Source: Streptomyces tsukubensis
GTDB taxonomy: Bacteria > Actinomycetota > Actinomycetes > Streptomycetales > Streptomycetaceae
Direction of reading: 5' to 3'
Length of the DNA: 64,000 nt
Assembly (NCBI RefSeq): GCF_003932715.1
Contig: NZ_CP020700.1
Location: 3,742,501 to 3,806,500 of the forward strand
Below, one piece after another: positions 9,751-18,238 of this stretch. Under the pieces are notes generated by a model. It saw nothing but the letters and a program-made list of their open reading frames with translations, made no database searches and was not told where the DNA came from. A program made the position numbers and the translations under genes. Position 1 is the stretch's first letter. Every line of letters begins with the position of its first letter.

Positions 9751-10233
9751 TCCCGGGGTGATGTGGTGCGAAGGCGGTCCGCTCAGCGTACCCGGCCGGA
9801 AAATCTACTCGCGTAGATATCCAACAGGTCGCACCGGGGAACACGGCAGGAACATCCGGGGCGGCAAACGGTGGAAATCCAGCAGAATTTCCCGGGCACT
9901 TTGCCGGACTCCGGTGTGTTCCGGTGGGGCGGGTGGTGCGAACCGGAGGGGGAACCGCGCTCCGGTCCCGCCCGAAACGCACCCTGCATCCCGGCAACGC
10001 CCCCCGGCCCGCTCCCGTTCGTCTTCGGGTGCCTCAGTACGGGTTCGGTCACGGAAGACGCGCGGGCAATTGCCCGCTCTTCACAATGCCCGGTCGGTCG
10101 CTGTACAAAGGAATACGTAACCCTCATTGCCGGAAAGTCGGTATCACCATCCGGAGCCGGTGACGGAACCGGCTGCCCCCTTACCCGGCCCATCGGCCGG
10201 AGGATGCGATACCGCGGGAAAGGACCGATATCC
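9751..10233. other. Intergenic region between divergent purS and lsr2-like genes
   Basis: No convincing gene in 483 bases. It must hold both promoters. On the plus strand TTCACA (10081-10086) and TACAAA (10105-10110), 18 bases apart, could serve the lsr2-like gene, with AAGGA before its GTG. On the purS side the perfect inverted repeat at 9803-9818 is the only clear structure. Confidence 0.6.
9803..9818. promoter_or_regulatory. Perfect inverted repeat upstream of purS
   Basis: ATCTAC-TCGC-GTAGAT is a perfect 6-bp inverted repeat with a 4-base, self-complementary-like centre, about 53 bases before the purS start. AT-containing palindromes are rare in this DNA. It may be an operator for the purSQL operon; I saw no matching copy before purF, purC or purD. 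Confidence 0.45.
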
Positions 10234-10569
10234 GTGGCTCAGCGAGTAGTGGTCGCGCTCTTCGACGACATCGACGGAGGCGAAGCGGCGGAAACGGTCA
10301 CGTTCGGCCTGGACGGGAAGTCGTACGAGATCGACCTCAATACCGCGAACGCCAGGAAACTGCGTTCGGCGCTCGCGCCCTACCTGACGGCCGGGCGCAA
10401 GCAGCCCGCCGGCGGCCGGCGGCGGCCGGCCAGGACCACGTACAAGCACACCACGCTGGAGCCGTCCCCGGCCGCCGTACGGGCCTGGGCGCAGTCCAAC
10501 AAGATGGAGGTGCCGGCCCGGGGCCGGATTCCCAAGGCGGTGTACGAGGCCTTCCGCAAGGCGAGTTGA
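10234..10569 (+). CDS. Lsr2-like nucleoid-associated DNA-binding protein
   Basis: 111 residues. N-terminal dimerisation domain (VAQRVVVALFDDIDGGEAAETVTFGLDGKSYEIDLN), basic Gly/Arg linker (TAGRKQPAGGRRRPART) and a C-terminal AT-hook-like DNA-binding domain (VRAWAQSNKMEVPARGRIPKAVYEAF), where the usual Lsr2 RGR-type minor-groove motif reads ARGRIP. Lsr2 silences AT-rich and horizontally acquired DNA. GTG chosen because AAGGA lies about 9 bases upstream and homologues start (M)AQRVVV; an in-frame ATG at 10204 would add ten atypical residues. Many Streptomyces have this second Lsr2 paralogue beside purS. Confidence 0.93.
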   Translation: MAQRVVVALFDDIDGGEAAETVTFGLDGKSYEIDLNTANARKLRSALAPYLTAGRKQPAGGRRRPARTTYKHTTLEPSPAAVRAWAQSNKMEVPARGRIPKAVYEAFRKAS

Positions 10570-10758
10570 GCGGTGGCGGCGGGGCCGGAGGGCGGGGCCG
10601 GGTCCGTACCGCCGGAACGCCGTGATCGACAGTGATCGGCCATGATCGAAGCGCCGCTCCGGCCGAGCCTCGGCCGCACTCCGGCTGTCCTACGGGCCCG
10701 CTCGGGGCCCGCTCGGGGCGCAAGATCCACTCGTGAACCGGCCCGGCCCGGTTCCGAG

Positions 10759-10789
10759 TTGCACAACCCCCCGGGGAGTCGGCTAAAGT
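10759..10789 (+). promoter_or_regulatory. Candidate promoter of tRNA-Gly(TCC)
   Basis: TTGCAC (10759-10764) and TAAAGT (10784-10789) with a 19-base spacer lie 48 bases before the tRNA. Sigma-70-like, found by eye. The rest of 10570-10836 holds nothing else I can support. Confidence 0.5.
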
Positions 10790-10836
10790 CTGAGTCACGC
10801 CGAGGGGCGAGGCCGAAAATCCCACCTCAGCAGCGT

Positions 10837-10908
10837 GCGGGTGTAGTTCAGTAGTAGAACATCCCCCTTCCAGGGGGAAGGCGCAGTGTGCAATCCCTGT
10901 CACCCGCT
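10837..10908 (+). tRNA. tRNA-Gly (anticodon TCC)
   Basis: 72 nt. The acceptor stem GCGGGTG pairs with CACCCGC, discriminator T. Anticodon loop CTTCCAG gives TCC. T-arm carries the short form GTGCAATC. CCA is not encoded. First of three glycine tRNAs in the region. Confidence 0.95.
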
Positions 10909-10986
10909 CTCATCACTGTCATCGACCACTCCGGTGGATCGGGTACAGTGGTGTTCGCACCGCAGGCGAAAGCCCAGCGGGAGCAT

Positions 10987-11059
10987 GCGGACGTAGCTCA
11001 GTTGGTAGAGCGCAACCTTGCCAAGGTTGAGGTCGCCAGTTCGAACCTGGTCGTCCGCT
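10987..11059 (+). tRNA. tRNA-Gly (anticodon GCC), copy 1
   Basis: 73 nt with acceptor GCGGACG/CGTCCGC, anticodon loop TTGCCAA (GCC), and GTTCGAAC T-loop. A TACAGT hexamer at 10944-10949 may be its -10 box. Identical to the copy at 14914-14986. A strong hairpin follows. Confidence 0.96.
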
Positions 11060-11064
11060 CAGCG

Positions 11065-11097
11065 ATAAGGCCCCGGTCGAAAGACCGGGGCCTTTCG
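11065..11097 (+). terminator. Terminator after tRNA-Gly copy 1
   Basis: AAGGCCCCGGTC-GAAA-GACCGGGGCCTT forms a 12-bp stem with a GAAA tetraloop, immediately after the tRNA. Confidence 0.85.
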
Positions 11098-11201
11098 CAT
11101 TCTCTGAGCTTCCTTCCCGGGGCTTCCGCCATGACAAATGTCATCGGGGCCGGTGACAGCCCGCACTGCCCGCGGCCACCCGGCGGCGGAAGTCTTGAGG
11201 C

Positions 11202-12119
11202 ATGACCACTGACCAGTACGTGATCACCGCCGAGGACCTGCGGCGCAGTTATGCGGGAGGCTTCGAAGCCGTACGCGGAGTCTCCTTCTCCGTGGCCCGC
11301 GGCGAGATCTTCGCCCTGCTCGGGACGAACGGCGCCGGCAAGACCTCGACGGTCGAGCTGCTCGAAGGGCTCGCCGCCCCGTCCGCCGGATCCGTACGCG
11401 TCCTCGGCCACGATCCGTACCGCGAACGCGCCGCCGTCCGCCCCCGCATCGGGGTCATGCTCCAGGAAGGCGGCTTCCCCTCCGACCTCACGGTCACCGA
11501 GACCGCCCGGATGTGGGGCGACTGCACCAGCGGGGCGCGTCCGGTCGCCGAGGCGCTGGAGCTGGTCGGGCTGGCGGCGCGGGCCAAGGTCAGGGTCAGT
11601 CAGCTCTCCGGCGGCGAACGGCGCCGGCTCGACCTGGCGCTGGCGCTGATCGGCCGCCCCGAGGTCCTCTTCCTCGACGAGCCGACCACCGGTCTCGACG
11701 CGGAGGGGCGGCGGGACACCTGGGATCTGGTGCGGGCGCTGCGGGACACCGGGACGACCGTCCTGCTGACCACGCACTACCTGGAGGAGGCGGAGACGCT
11801 GGCCGACCGGCTGGCGATCATGCACCAGGGAGTGATCGTCACCACCGGCAGCCCCGCCGACGTCACGGCCGAGCGCCCGGCACGGATCCGGTTCCTGCTG
11901 CCGCCGGACGTACCGGCCGCCCGGCTGCCGCTCTCCCTGAAGGCCGGGGCCGCGGGGCGGCACGTGGAGATCCGCACCCATGAACTCCAGACGGCCCTGG
12001 AGGAACTGCTGCGGTGGGCCCGCGAGAACCGGGTGCAGCTGGAGGGCCTCGACGCCCGTGCCGCCTCCCTCGAAGAGGCATTCCTTGAAATAGCTCAGAC
12101 CGAAATGGCGGGTATGTGA
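11202..12119 (+). CDS. ABC transporter ATP-binding protein (drug/antibiotic export type)
   Basis: 305-residue ATPase of an ABC-2 exporter. Walker A GTNGAGKTS near residue 45, signature QLSGGERRRLDLALAL near 130, Walker B PEVLFLDEPTTGLDA, and H-loop LTTHYLEE. The C-terminal part after residue 215 is the extra domain seen in DrrA-like pumps. The ATG follows GAGGC. One base separates its stop from the permease start, and the two-component genes follow, so the four are probably one operon. Substrate unknown. Confidence 0.93.
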   Translation: MTTDQYVITAEDLRRSYAGGFEAVRGVSFSVARGEIFALLGTNGAGKTSTVELLEGLAAPSAGSVRVLGHDPYRERAAVRPRIGVMLQEGGFPSDLTVTETARMWGDCTSGARPVAEALELVGLAARAKVRVSQLSGGERRRLDLALALIGRPEVLFLDEPTTGLDAEGRRDTWDLVRALRDTGTTVLLTTHYLEEAETLADRLAIMHQGVIVTTGSPADVTAERPARIRFLLPPDVPAARLPLSLKAGAAGRHVEIRTHELQTALEELLRWARENRVQLEGLDARAASLEEAFLEIAQTEMAGM

Positions 12120-12120
12120 C

Positions 12121-12936
12121 ATGGCGGCAACGGTGCTGGACGGTTCGGGTACGGGAGCGGGCACGGCCCGCCGGACCACGGTGGCGCAGCGGCTGACCGC
12201 CCTCGGCCGGGCCGAGCTGATCCTGCTGCTGCGGAACCGGACCGCGCTCTTCATGGCGCTGGCGATGCCGCTCGCGCTGGTGCTGACGATGCAGGCATCG
12301 CTGAAGGAGATGGACCTCGGCAAGGCCGGGATGAGCATCGCCGAGGCCGCGGTGATCGGCGGAACCGGCTTCATCCTGCTGCTGGTCGTCCATGTGAACC
12401 TGGTCTCGGCCTATGTGGCGCGGCGCGAGGAACTGGTCCTCAAGCGGCTGCGCACCGGGGAGATCTCCGACCGGGAGATCCTCGCCGGGACGGCACTGCC
12501 CTCGGTGGGGCTGGCGCTGGCCCAGGTCGGGCTGCTGCTGGTGGCGGCGGTGGTGTTCCTCGACCTCCGCGCGCCGCAGCGGCCGGATCTGCTGCTGGCC
12601 GGGGTGGTGCTGGCGCTGGCGGTGCTCGCCTCGCTGGCCGCGCTGATCTCGGCGTGGACCCGGACCGTGGAGAGCTCCCAGCTCACCGTGATGCCGATGC
12701 TGATGATCTCGTCGATCGGTTCGGGGCTCTTCGTACCGGTCGAGCTGATGCCGGACAACATCCGCGCGGTGGCGGAGCTGCTGCCGATGACCGGGGCGAT
12801 GACCCTGATCCGCGACGGCTGGCTCGGGGTGTCCGACGGTAAGGACCTGCTGGGGGCCGCACTCACGGCCTTGGCGTGGGTGGCGCTCTCGGTGTTTGCT
12901 GTGAACCGGTGGTTCCGCTGGGAGCCGCGCCGCTGA
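12121..12936 (+). CDS. ABC-2 type transporter permease
   Basis: 271-residue membrane partner of the preceding ATPase. About six hydrophobic helices are visible (for example ALFMALAMPLALVLTMQ, AAVIGGTGFILLLVVHVNLV, LAGVVLALAVLASLAALI, ALTALAWVALSVFAVNRWF). The amphipathic loop RREELVLKRLRTGEISDREILAG is typical of ABC-2 permeases. Probably forms a dimer that exports a lipid or drug. Confidence 0.92.
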   Translation: MAATVLDGSGTGAGTARRTTVAQRLTALGRAELILLLRNRTALFMALAMPLALVLTMQASLKEMDLGKAGMSIAEAAVIGGTGFILLLVVHVNLVSAYVARREELVLKRLRTGEISDREILAGTALPSVGLALAQVGLLLVAAVVFLDLRAPQRPDLLLAGVVLALAVLASLAALISAWTRTVESSQLTVMPMLMISSIGSGLFVPVELMPDNIRAVAELLPMTGAMTLIRDGWLGVSDGKDLLGAALTALAWVALSVFAVNRWFRWEPRR

Positions 12937-12971
12937 CCTGTAGTTTTGCCGGTGAGAGCCAGGGGGTTGCT

Positions 12972-14282
12972 GTGCGTGTGAAGGGCTGGAGCGGGCGCGG
13001 CAAGCTCGCCAAGATCAATATCTACTCCCGCGGCACGGTGTACTTCACCCACTGGGTCAATGCGGCCTTCTTCGTTCTGATGATCGTGATCGAACCCATC
13101 AGGGAGCGGACTCCCGCGATCGCTGTGACCGGGGTACTGACCGGCACCGTCTCGGCCTTCGTCTGCGCCCGGCTGCTCCGCCGTGCGATGGACGCCTATC
13201 TGGGGCAGGGCGAGGTCTCCCGGGTCCTGCTGGTGGCGGGCGGCGCGTTGGGTGCGGTGAACGCCGGTCTCGGACTGATCGTCGCCATGACCGGGGTCGT
13301 CGGCCGGCGCGACGAGGGTCTGGTGTATCTGGCCGTCGGCGGACTGATCCCCTTTCTGCTCGTGCACAGCCTCTTGGTGCCGGTCCGGACCACAGTCCTG
13401 GTCCAGGGTTCGCTGGTGACCGGGATCACCGGGCTGCTGGCGCTCGGCGGCGCCCCGTGGTCCACCCTGGTGGGCACCTTTCTGTCCGCCGCGTTCATGA
13501 CCGGGTGGATGGCCTTCGCCGTGATCGCGTCCATGTGGGGACTGAAGGTCGTCGGAGAGCTGCGGGACGCCCGGGATGTCCGGGCCCGGCTGGCGGTCGC
13601 CGAGGAGCGGCTGCGGTTCGGGCGGGATCTGCACGATGTCCTCGGCCGGAATCTGGCGGTGGTGGCGCTCAAATCGGAGCTGGCGGTGCAGTTGGCCCGG
13701 CGAGGCCGTGCCGAGGCCGTCGACCAGATGGTCGAGGTGCAGCAGATCGCCCAGGACTCGCAGCGCGAGGTGCGCGAGGTGGTCCGGGGCTACCGGGAAG
13801 CGGATCTGCGGGTCGAGCTGGAGGGGGCCCGGTCGGTGCTGGGCGCGGCCGGAATCATCTGCAAGGTCATCGCGGACGAGGTGGACGAGCTGCTGCCGGC
13901 ACCGGCGCGGTCGGCGCTGGGGTGGGTGGTCCGGGAGGCGACGACCAATGTGCTGCGGCACGGGGACCCGCGGCGCTGCACGATCTCGTTGGGAGCCGTC
14001 GGCGGCGCGGTCGTCCTGGTGGTGGAGAACGACCGTGCGGATACGGCGTCGCTCCGCCCGGACGGCGGCGGCTCCGGCCTCGCAGGCCTGCGGGAGCGGC
14101 TGGCAGCGGTGGGTGGCACCTTGGAGGCGGCCCCGGTCCGCGGCGCCCGTTTCCGGGTGACGGCCCGGATCCCGGCGGCGGGTGTTCCGGCGGCGCGCGG
14201 GGCAGGGCCGGACGGGGGCGCCGGGGCGAAACAGGAGGCGCCGGGCCGGGAGGCCGTGGCCGGTGGGGAGGATGTGGCATGA
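12972..14282 (+). CDS. DesK-like sensor histidine kinase
   Basis: 436 residues. Several membrane helices fill the first about 190 residues, then the HisKA_3 dimerisation helix with the phospho-acceptor His in ERLRFGRDLHDVLGRNLAVVALKSELA, and an HATPase domain (VVREATTNVLRHGDPRRC, GGGSGLAGLRERLAAVGG). The GTG after AGGGGG gives (V)RVKGWSGRGKLAKIN. It probably senses membrane state or the ABC exporter's substrate. Its stop overlaps the regulator's ATG (ATGA), a coupled pair. The C-terminal 30 residues are Gly/Ala-rich. Confidence 0.9.
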   Translation: MRVKGWSGRGKLAKINIYSRGTVYFTHWVNAAFFVLMIVIEPIRERTPAIAVTGVLTGTVSAFVCARLLRRAMDAYLGQGEVSRVLLVAGGALGAVNAGLGLIVAMTGVVGRRDEGLVYLAVGGLIPFLLVHSLLVPVRTTVLVQGSLVTGITGLLALGGAPWSTLVGTFLSAAFMTGWMAFAVIASMWGLKVVGELRDARDVRARLAVAEERLRFGRDLHDVLGRNLAVVALKSELAVQLARRGRAEAVDQMVEVQQIAQDSQREVREVVRGYREADLRVELEGARSVLGAAGIICKVIADEVDELLPAPARSALGWVVREATTNVLRHGDPRRCTISLGAVGGAVVLVVENDRADTASLRPDGGGSGLAGLRERLAAVGGTLEAAPVRGARFRVTARIPAAGVPAARGAGPDGGAGAKQEAPGREAVAGGEDVA

Positions 14283-14890
14283 CCGCCGTACGCGTACTGC
14301 TCGCCGACGACGAGCATCTGATCCGCGGTGCCCTGGCCGCGCTGCTCGCCCTGGAAGACGATCTGGAGGTCGTCGCCGAGGCCGCGTCCGGCCCCGAGGC
14401 CCTCGCCATGGCCCGGATCCACCGGCCCGATGTCGCCGTACTGGACCTGCAGATGCCGGGGGCGGACGGTGTGAGTGTCGCCACATCCCTGCGGGCCGAA
14501 CTGCCCGGCTGCCGGACCATGATCGTGACCAGTCATGGTCTGCCGGGCCATCTCAAACGCGCCCTGACCGCCGGGGTCCGCGCCTTCGTCCCCAAGACGG
14601 TCAGCGCTCAGCGGCTCGCCGAGATCATCCGTACCGTCCACGAGGGAAATCGCTATGTCGACCCGGAGTTGGCCGCGGACGCGATCTCCGCGGGCGACTC
14701 CCCGCTGACCGCTCGCGAGGCCGAGGTGCTGGAGCTGGCGGCGGACGGGGCGCCGATCGCGGAGATCGCCCGGCGGGCCGCGCTCTCCCAGGGCACGGTC
14801 CGGAACTATCTCTCCTCGGCGGTTTCGAAGCTGGGCGCCGAGAACCGTCACTCGGCGGCCCGTCTCGCCCGCGAGCGCGGTTGGGTATAG
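14279..14890 (+). CDS. DesR/NarL-family response regulator
   Basis: 203 residues: receiver domain (VRVLLADDEHLIRGAL, phospho-acceptor Asp in VAVLDLQMPGADG, switch Thr/Ser in MIVTSHG, Lys in FVPKTVS) and a LuxR-type helix-turn-helix (LTAREAEVLELAADGAPIAEIARRAALSQGTVRNYLSS). Partner of the kinase it overlaps. It likely controls the upstream ABC genes and itself. Confidence 0.93.
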   Translation: MTAVRVLLADDEHLIRGALAALLALEDDLEVVAEAASGPEALAMARIHRPDVAVLDLQMPGADGVSVATSLRAELPGCRTMIVTSHGLPGHLKRALTAGVRAFVPKTVSAQRLAEIIRTVHEGNRYVDPELAADAISAGDSPLTAREAEVLELAADGAPIAEIARRAALSQGTVRNYLSSAVSKLGAENRHSAARLARERGWV

Positions 14891-14913
14891 TAGGCAGCGC
14901 GCAACGGCGCAGT

Positions 14914-14986
14914 GCGGACGTAGCTCAGTTGGTAGAGCGCAACCTTGCCAAGGTTGAGGTCGCCAGTTCGAACCTGGTCGTCCGCT
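14914..14986 (+). tRNA. tRNA-Gly (anticodon GCC), copy 2
   Basis: 73 nt, identical to the gene at 10987-11059. It begins 23 bases after the response-regulator stop codon. The two identical tRNAs therefore bracket the ABC/two-component operon as direct repeats. Confidence 0.96.
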
Positions 14987-14990
14987 CGGT

Positions 14991-15029
14991 GAAAAGACCC
15001 CGGTCCTCCTCGGAGGGCCGGGGTCTTTC
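14991..15029 (+). terminator. Terminator after tRNA-Gly copy 2
   Basis: AAAAGACCCCGGTCC ... GGGCCGGGGTCTTT forms a long stem right after the tRNA, and before the convergent purC stop. Confidence 0.8.
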
Positions 15030-15085
15030 ACGTATGCCCGCGGACCGCCCCGGGCTCCCGTCCGCCGGGAGCCCGGGGCCCGGCC

Positions 15086-15985
15086 TCACCAGGTCTCGCC
15101 GGTCAGCATCTCGTACGCCTCCACGTACTTCGCCCGGGTCGCGGCGGTGACCTCGGGCGGCAGCGGGGGCGGCGGCTGCTCGCTCCTGCGGTCCCAGCCC
15201 GACGCCGGGGACGTCAGCCAGTCACGGACGTACTGCTTGTCGTACGACGGCTGGGCGCGGCCCGGCTGCCACTGGTCGGCCGGCCAGAAGCGGGACGAGT
15301 CGGGTGTGAGGACCTCGTCCGCGAGGACCAGCTGCCCGGCGTCGTCGTAGCCGAACTCGAATTTGGTGTCGGCCAGGACGATGCCCCGCTCGCGGGCGAT
15401 GTCCCGGGCCCGGCCGTAGACCGCGAGCGTCGTCTGCCGCAGCAGCGCCGCGGGCTCGGCGCCGATCCGCCGGGCGACCTCCTCGTAGGGGACGTTCTCG
15501 TCGTGGTCCCCGACCTCGGCCTTGGTGGCGGGGGTGAAGATCGGCGCGGGCAGTTCGGAGCCGTCGACGAGTCCTTCGGGGAGCGCGAGCCCGCAGACCG
15601 TACGCGTCTCGTTGTACTCGGCGAGCCCGGAGCCGGTGAGATAGCCGCGGGCGACCGCTTCGACGGGGATCATCCGCAGCGATTTGCAGACCAGGGTGCG
15701 GCCTTCCCAGTCGGCGGGGGCCCCGGCGGGCGGCTCGGTGCTCAGGACGTGGTGGGGGATCAGGTCGGTGAGGCGGTCGAACCACCACAGCGAAAGGCGG
15801 GTGAGGACCCGGCCCTTGTCGGGGATCTCGGTCGGCAGCACCCAGTCGTAGGCGGAGATGCGGTCGGTCGCGACCATCACGAGGTCACCCGCGTCGTTGC
15901 GGTACAGCTCCCGCACCTTGCCGGTGTGGAGGTGGACCAGCCCCGGCACCTGCGGCGCCTCGGGCTTTTCGACGAATCCGGACAC
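15086..15985 (-). CDS. purC: Phosphoribosylaminoimidazole-succinocarboxamide synthase
   Basis: 299-residue SAICAR synthetase, joining aspartate to CAIR with ATP. Signatures: LVHLHTGKVRELYRNDAGDLVMVATDRISAYDWVL at the N-terminus, PVEAVARGYLTGSGLAEYNETRTVCG, and LADTKFEFGYDDAGQLVLADEVLTPDSSRFW. ATG start gives MSGFVEKPEAPQVPGL. Single-gene unit, convergent with the tRNA-Gly. Confidence 0.97.
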   Translation of the reverse strand: MSGFVEKPEAPQVPGLVHLHTGKVRELYRNDAGDLVMVATDRISAYDWVLPTEIPDKGRVLTRLSLWWFDRLTDLIPHHVLSTEPPAGAPADWEGRTLVCKSLRMIPVEAVARGYLTGSGLAEYNETRTVCGLALPEGLVDGSELPAPIFTPATKAEVGDHDENVPYEEVARRIGAEPAALLRQTTLAVYGRARDIARERGIVLADTKFEFGYDDAGQLVLADEVLTPDSSRFWPADQWQPGRAQPSYDKQYVRDWLTSPASGWDRRSEQPPPPLPPEVTAATRAKYVEAYEMLTGETW

Positions 15986-16110
15986 GGCTGCTCCTGGTGG
16001 TTTCCGACGTGCGTGGCTGGGGCCGATTGTCTCAGCAGGGGCCGGGCGTCTGCCTGACGGGCCGCCCGTGACTCCGGTCGCGCTCGGGGCGGGCGTCCCC
16101 GCGCCGGGCG

Positions 16111-16155
16111 CGTCTGCGCCGGTCGCGTCTGCGTCAGTCGCGTCTGCGTCAGTCG
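16111..16155. repeat. Three 15-bp tandem repeats over the 3' end of the dimethylformamidase-like gene
   Basis: Units of CGTCTGCGTCAGTCG (first unit CGTCTGCGCCGGTCG) run head to tail from 16111. The stop codon of the next gene (16149-16151) lies inside the third unit, so copy-number change would leave the stop intact or shift it by whole units. Confidence 0.8.
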
Positions 16156-17882
16156 CGCTTGCAGATCCGGTCGAGGAGATTGGCGGTGGCCCGCTGGATC
16201 CTCGGGTCGGCGTGGCCGGGCCGGTCCAGCGCGGGTGACCAGGCGAAGGTGCCGGACGCGAAGACGAGGGCGCCGGACGGTGCGCGGTAGAGGGAGGTCT
16301 CCTGGTGGCGCAGCACCCCCGCGCCGTCCGGGTAGGGGGAGTGGGCGAGGAGGATCCGGCGGCGGTGCTCGGGCAGCGGGGTGCGCGGGAAGTAGCGGTC
16401 GGCCTCGCCCGCGACCAGGCCGGGCAGTTCGTCGCCCTCCCCCGCGCCGGTGGCCTCCCAGAGCCAGTGGTCCGCGTTCCGTACGACCAGCGGATGCGGT
16501 TCGGGCACCCGGCCCTCGTACTGGATGCCGAGCAGCTGCTGCTCGGCGCGGTCGGCCTCGCGCCAGAGCGCCGATCTGCCGGGGCCGCGGCGTTTGCGGC
16601 AGGTCAGCAGGCGGTTCTCGGCGCCGGAGGGGGAAGGGCCCAGCTCGACCTGCCAGTAGAGGGTGTTGGCGGAGAGGAAGACGAGGGAGGTGCCCCGGTC
16701 GCGGGCGGCCTCGGCGGCGCGGCGCATGGGGACGGACCAGTACTCGTCGTGGCCGGGGAAGACCAGTCCGCGGTAGGTGGTCGGGTCGATGCGTCCGGCG
16801 TGCAGATCGCGGGTGTCGGCGTAGGCGAGGTCGTAGCCGTACCGCTCGGCCCAGCGGATGAAGTCGTAGGCGTGGCCGACGTGCAGCGGCAGTCCGGAGC
16901 CCGCGTACGGCCGGTCGAAGGAGAGCGTGGTCGCGGCGGAGTCCTCGCCGAGCAGCCGGCCCTCCTCGTCCCAGGCGTGGTAGAGGCTGGCGCCGGTGCG
17001 GCCGTCCTCGGGGTAGAGGTTGTACGCCTGCCAGGTGATGTCGGGGAGGACCAGCAGCAGATCGGCGGCGCGGTCGTCGCGGACCGTGAAGGGGATGTGG
17101 GAGCGGTAGCCGTCGGCCGTGGTGAGGACGGCGACATAGGCGCCGACGGCCCAGTACGAGGGGATCTGGAGGCGCCAGGAGAGCCACCAGTGGTGGCAGG
17201 AGACCGTGCGGCCGGCGGTGAGCGGGGGGTGCTGGACGATGCCGGAGAGCCGGGGGCTGGTGGTGACCTTGAAGGCGCCGTGTCCGGCGTAGTGGCCGAT
17301 GCGGTAGACGTCGACGAGGAACTGCTGCGGCGGGTCGACGGTGATGTGGAAGTCGATGGACTCGCCCGGGGCGACCGGGCCGTTGGAGACGAAGCCTTTG
17401 ATCTGCCGGTGGACGTCGTCGGCGGTGCGGGGGGCGCGGGTGCTGCGGCCGCGGTCGGGGTCGGCGTACCAGGGGACGGCGCGGCCGGTGTCGTCGAGGT
17501 ACTGCTCGCTGCTGCGGAGCCAGGGCAGCGGGCCCTGGCCGAAGGGGTCGGTCACGGCGTGGGCGAGGGCACCGGACTCCCAGCGGGGGACCCGGGGCGG
17601 GGGCGTGGCCGCGGTGGGGCGGGGGGAGCGGTGCGCGTCCCGCGGGGCGCCCGGACCGGGCGTGGGGTCCGTACGGCTCGCGGTGTCCGTACGGCTCGCG
17701 GGGGCAGGGCGGTTCGCGGTGTCCGTACGGTTCGCGGGGTCGGCACCATCCGCACCGCTCGCACCGTGCGTACCGTGGCCGGCGTGCGTACCGCTCTCGG
17801 CGTCCTCCGCCCCGCCGGTCGGCGCTCCGGTGGCGGTGCGGCCGCGGCGGGAGCCGTTCCCGGTGGTCCCCCTGCTCTCCAT
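16149..17882 (-). CDS. N,N-dimethylformamidase beta-subunit-like protein
   Basis: About 577 residues. After a low-complexity N-terminal 60-70 residues rich in Thr/Asp/Arg/Pro, the protein matches the large-subunit-like domain of N,N-dimethylformamidase: SIDFHITVDPPQQFLVDVYRIGHYAG, LVLPDITWQAYNLYPEDG, LVFPGHDEYWSVPMRRA and ending LANLLDRICKRD-like sequence. Family members without the small subunit are common in Streptomyces; substrate unknown. Start uncertain: ATG at 17882 has GGGGGAG upstream; ATG at 17900 is also possible. Confidence 0.78.
   Translation of the reverse strand: MESRGTTGNGSRRGRTATGAPTGGAEDAESGTHAGHGTHGASGADGADPANRTDTANRPAPASRTDTASRTDPTPGPGAPRDAHRSPRPTAATPPPRVPRWESGALAHAVTDPFGQGPLPWLRSSEQYLDDTGRAVPWYADPDRGRSTRAPRTADDVHRQIKGFVSNGPVAPGESIDFHITVDPPQQFLVDVYRIGHYAGHGAFKVTTSPRLSGIVQHPPLTAGRTVSCHHWWLSWRLQIPSYWAVGAYVAVLTTADGYRSHIPFTVRDDRAADLLLVLPDITWQAYNLYPEDGRTGASLYHAWDEEGRLLGEDSAATTLSFDRPYAGSGLPLHVGHAYDFIRWAERYGYDLAYADTRDLHAGRIDPTTYRGLVFPGHDEYWSVPMRRAAEAARDRGTSLVFLSANTLYWQVELGPSPSGAENRLLTCRKRRGPGRSALWREADRAEQQLLGIQYEGRVPEPHPLVVRNADHWLWEATGAGEGDELPGLVAGEADRYFPRTPLPEHRRRILLAHSPYPDGAGVLRHQETSLYRAPSGALVFASGTFAWSPALDRPGHADPRIQRATANLLDRICKRD
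17640..17770. repeat. Degenerate tandem repeats in the N-terminal coding region
   Basis: GTCCGTACGG(C/T)TCGCGG-type units recur four times between about 17668 and 17745, interspersed with GTACGG words. They encode the repeating TDTA(S/N)R(T/P) stretch of the dimethylformamidase-like protein, a probable disordered linker. Confidence 0.7.
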
Positions 17883-18238
17883 GGGCCCCGTCTCCCCCAT
17901 ACCGTCGCGCCCCTTCTCGTACGTCCGCTTCTCCGTACGCCGCGCCCGTGTCCCGGTGCGGCCGGGGTGTGCTCGTGCCGGTGCGCGCCGCGCCCGGCGC
18001 CGTACGCCGTCCGGTGTCCTGAGGCGTACGGCACGGCTCGGTGGACCGTCGACGGCAGCCTCGGTACGCCGCCCGGGGGCGCAACCCCAGCACATCACAT
18101 TACGCGCTCGGCCCGTCACCCTTCGTCGTGAAAATGTGTCCGGTCGGGCAGCGGTAAGCCGGTTTTGCCGGGGTTTCTACGGGAAGGCGGACGGCCGTGG
18201 CCAAGGCCACTGGGGCGTCACGGCACGAGCGCCCTGCA

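Noticed and set aside
10987..14986. Island flanked by tRNA-Gly repeats
   Set aside because: Both are complete tRNA genes, and the operon between has ordinary Streptomyces character; it looks ancestral.
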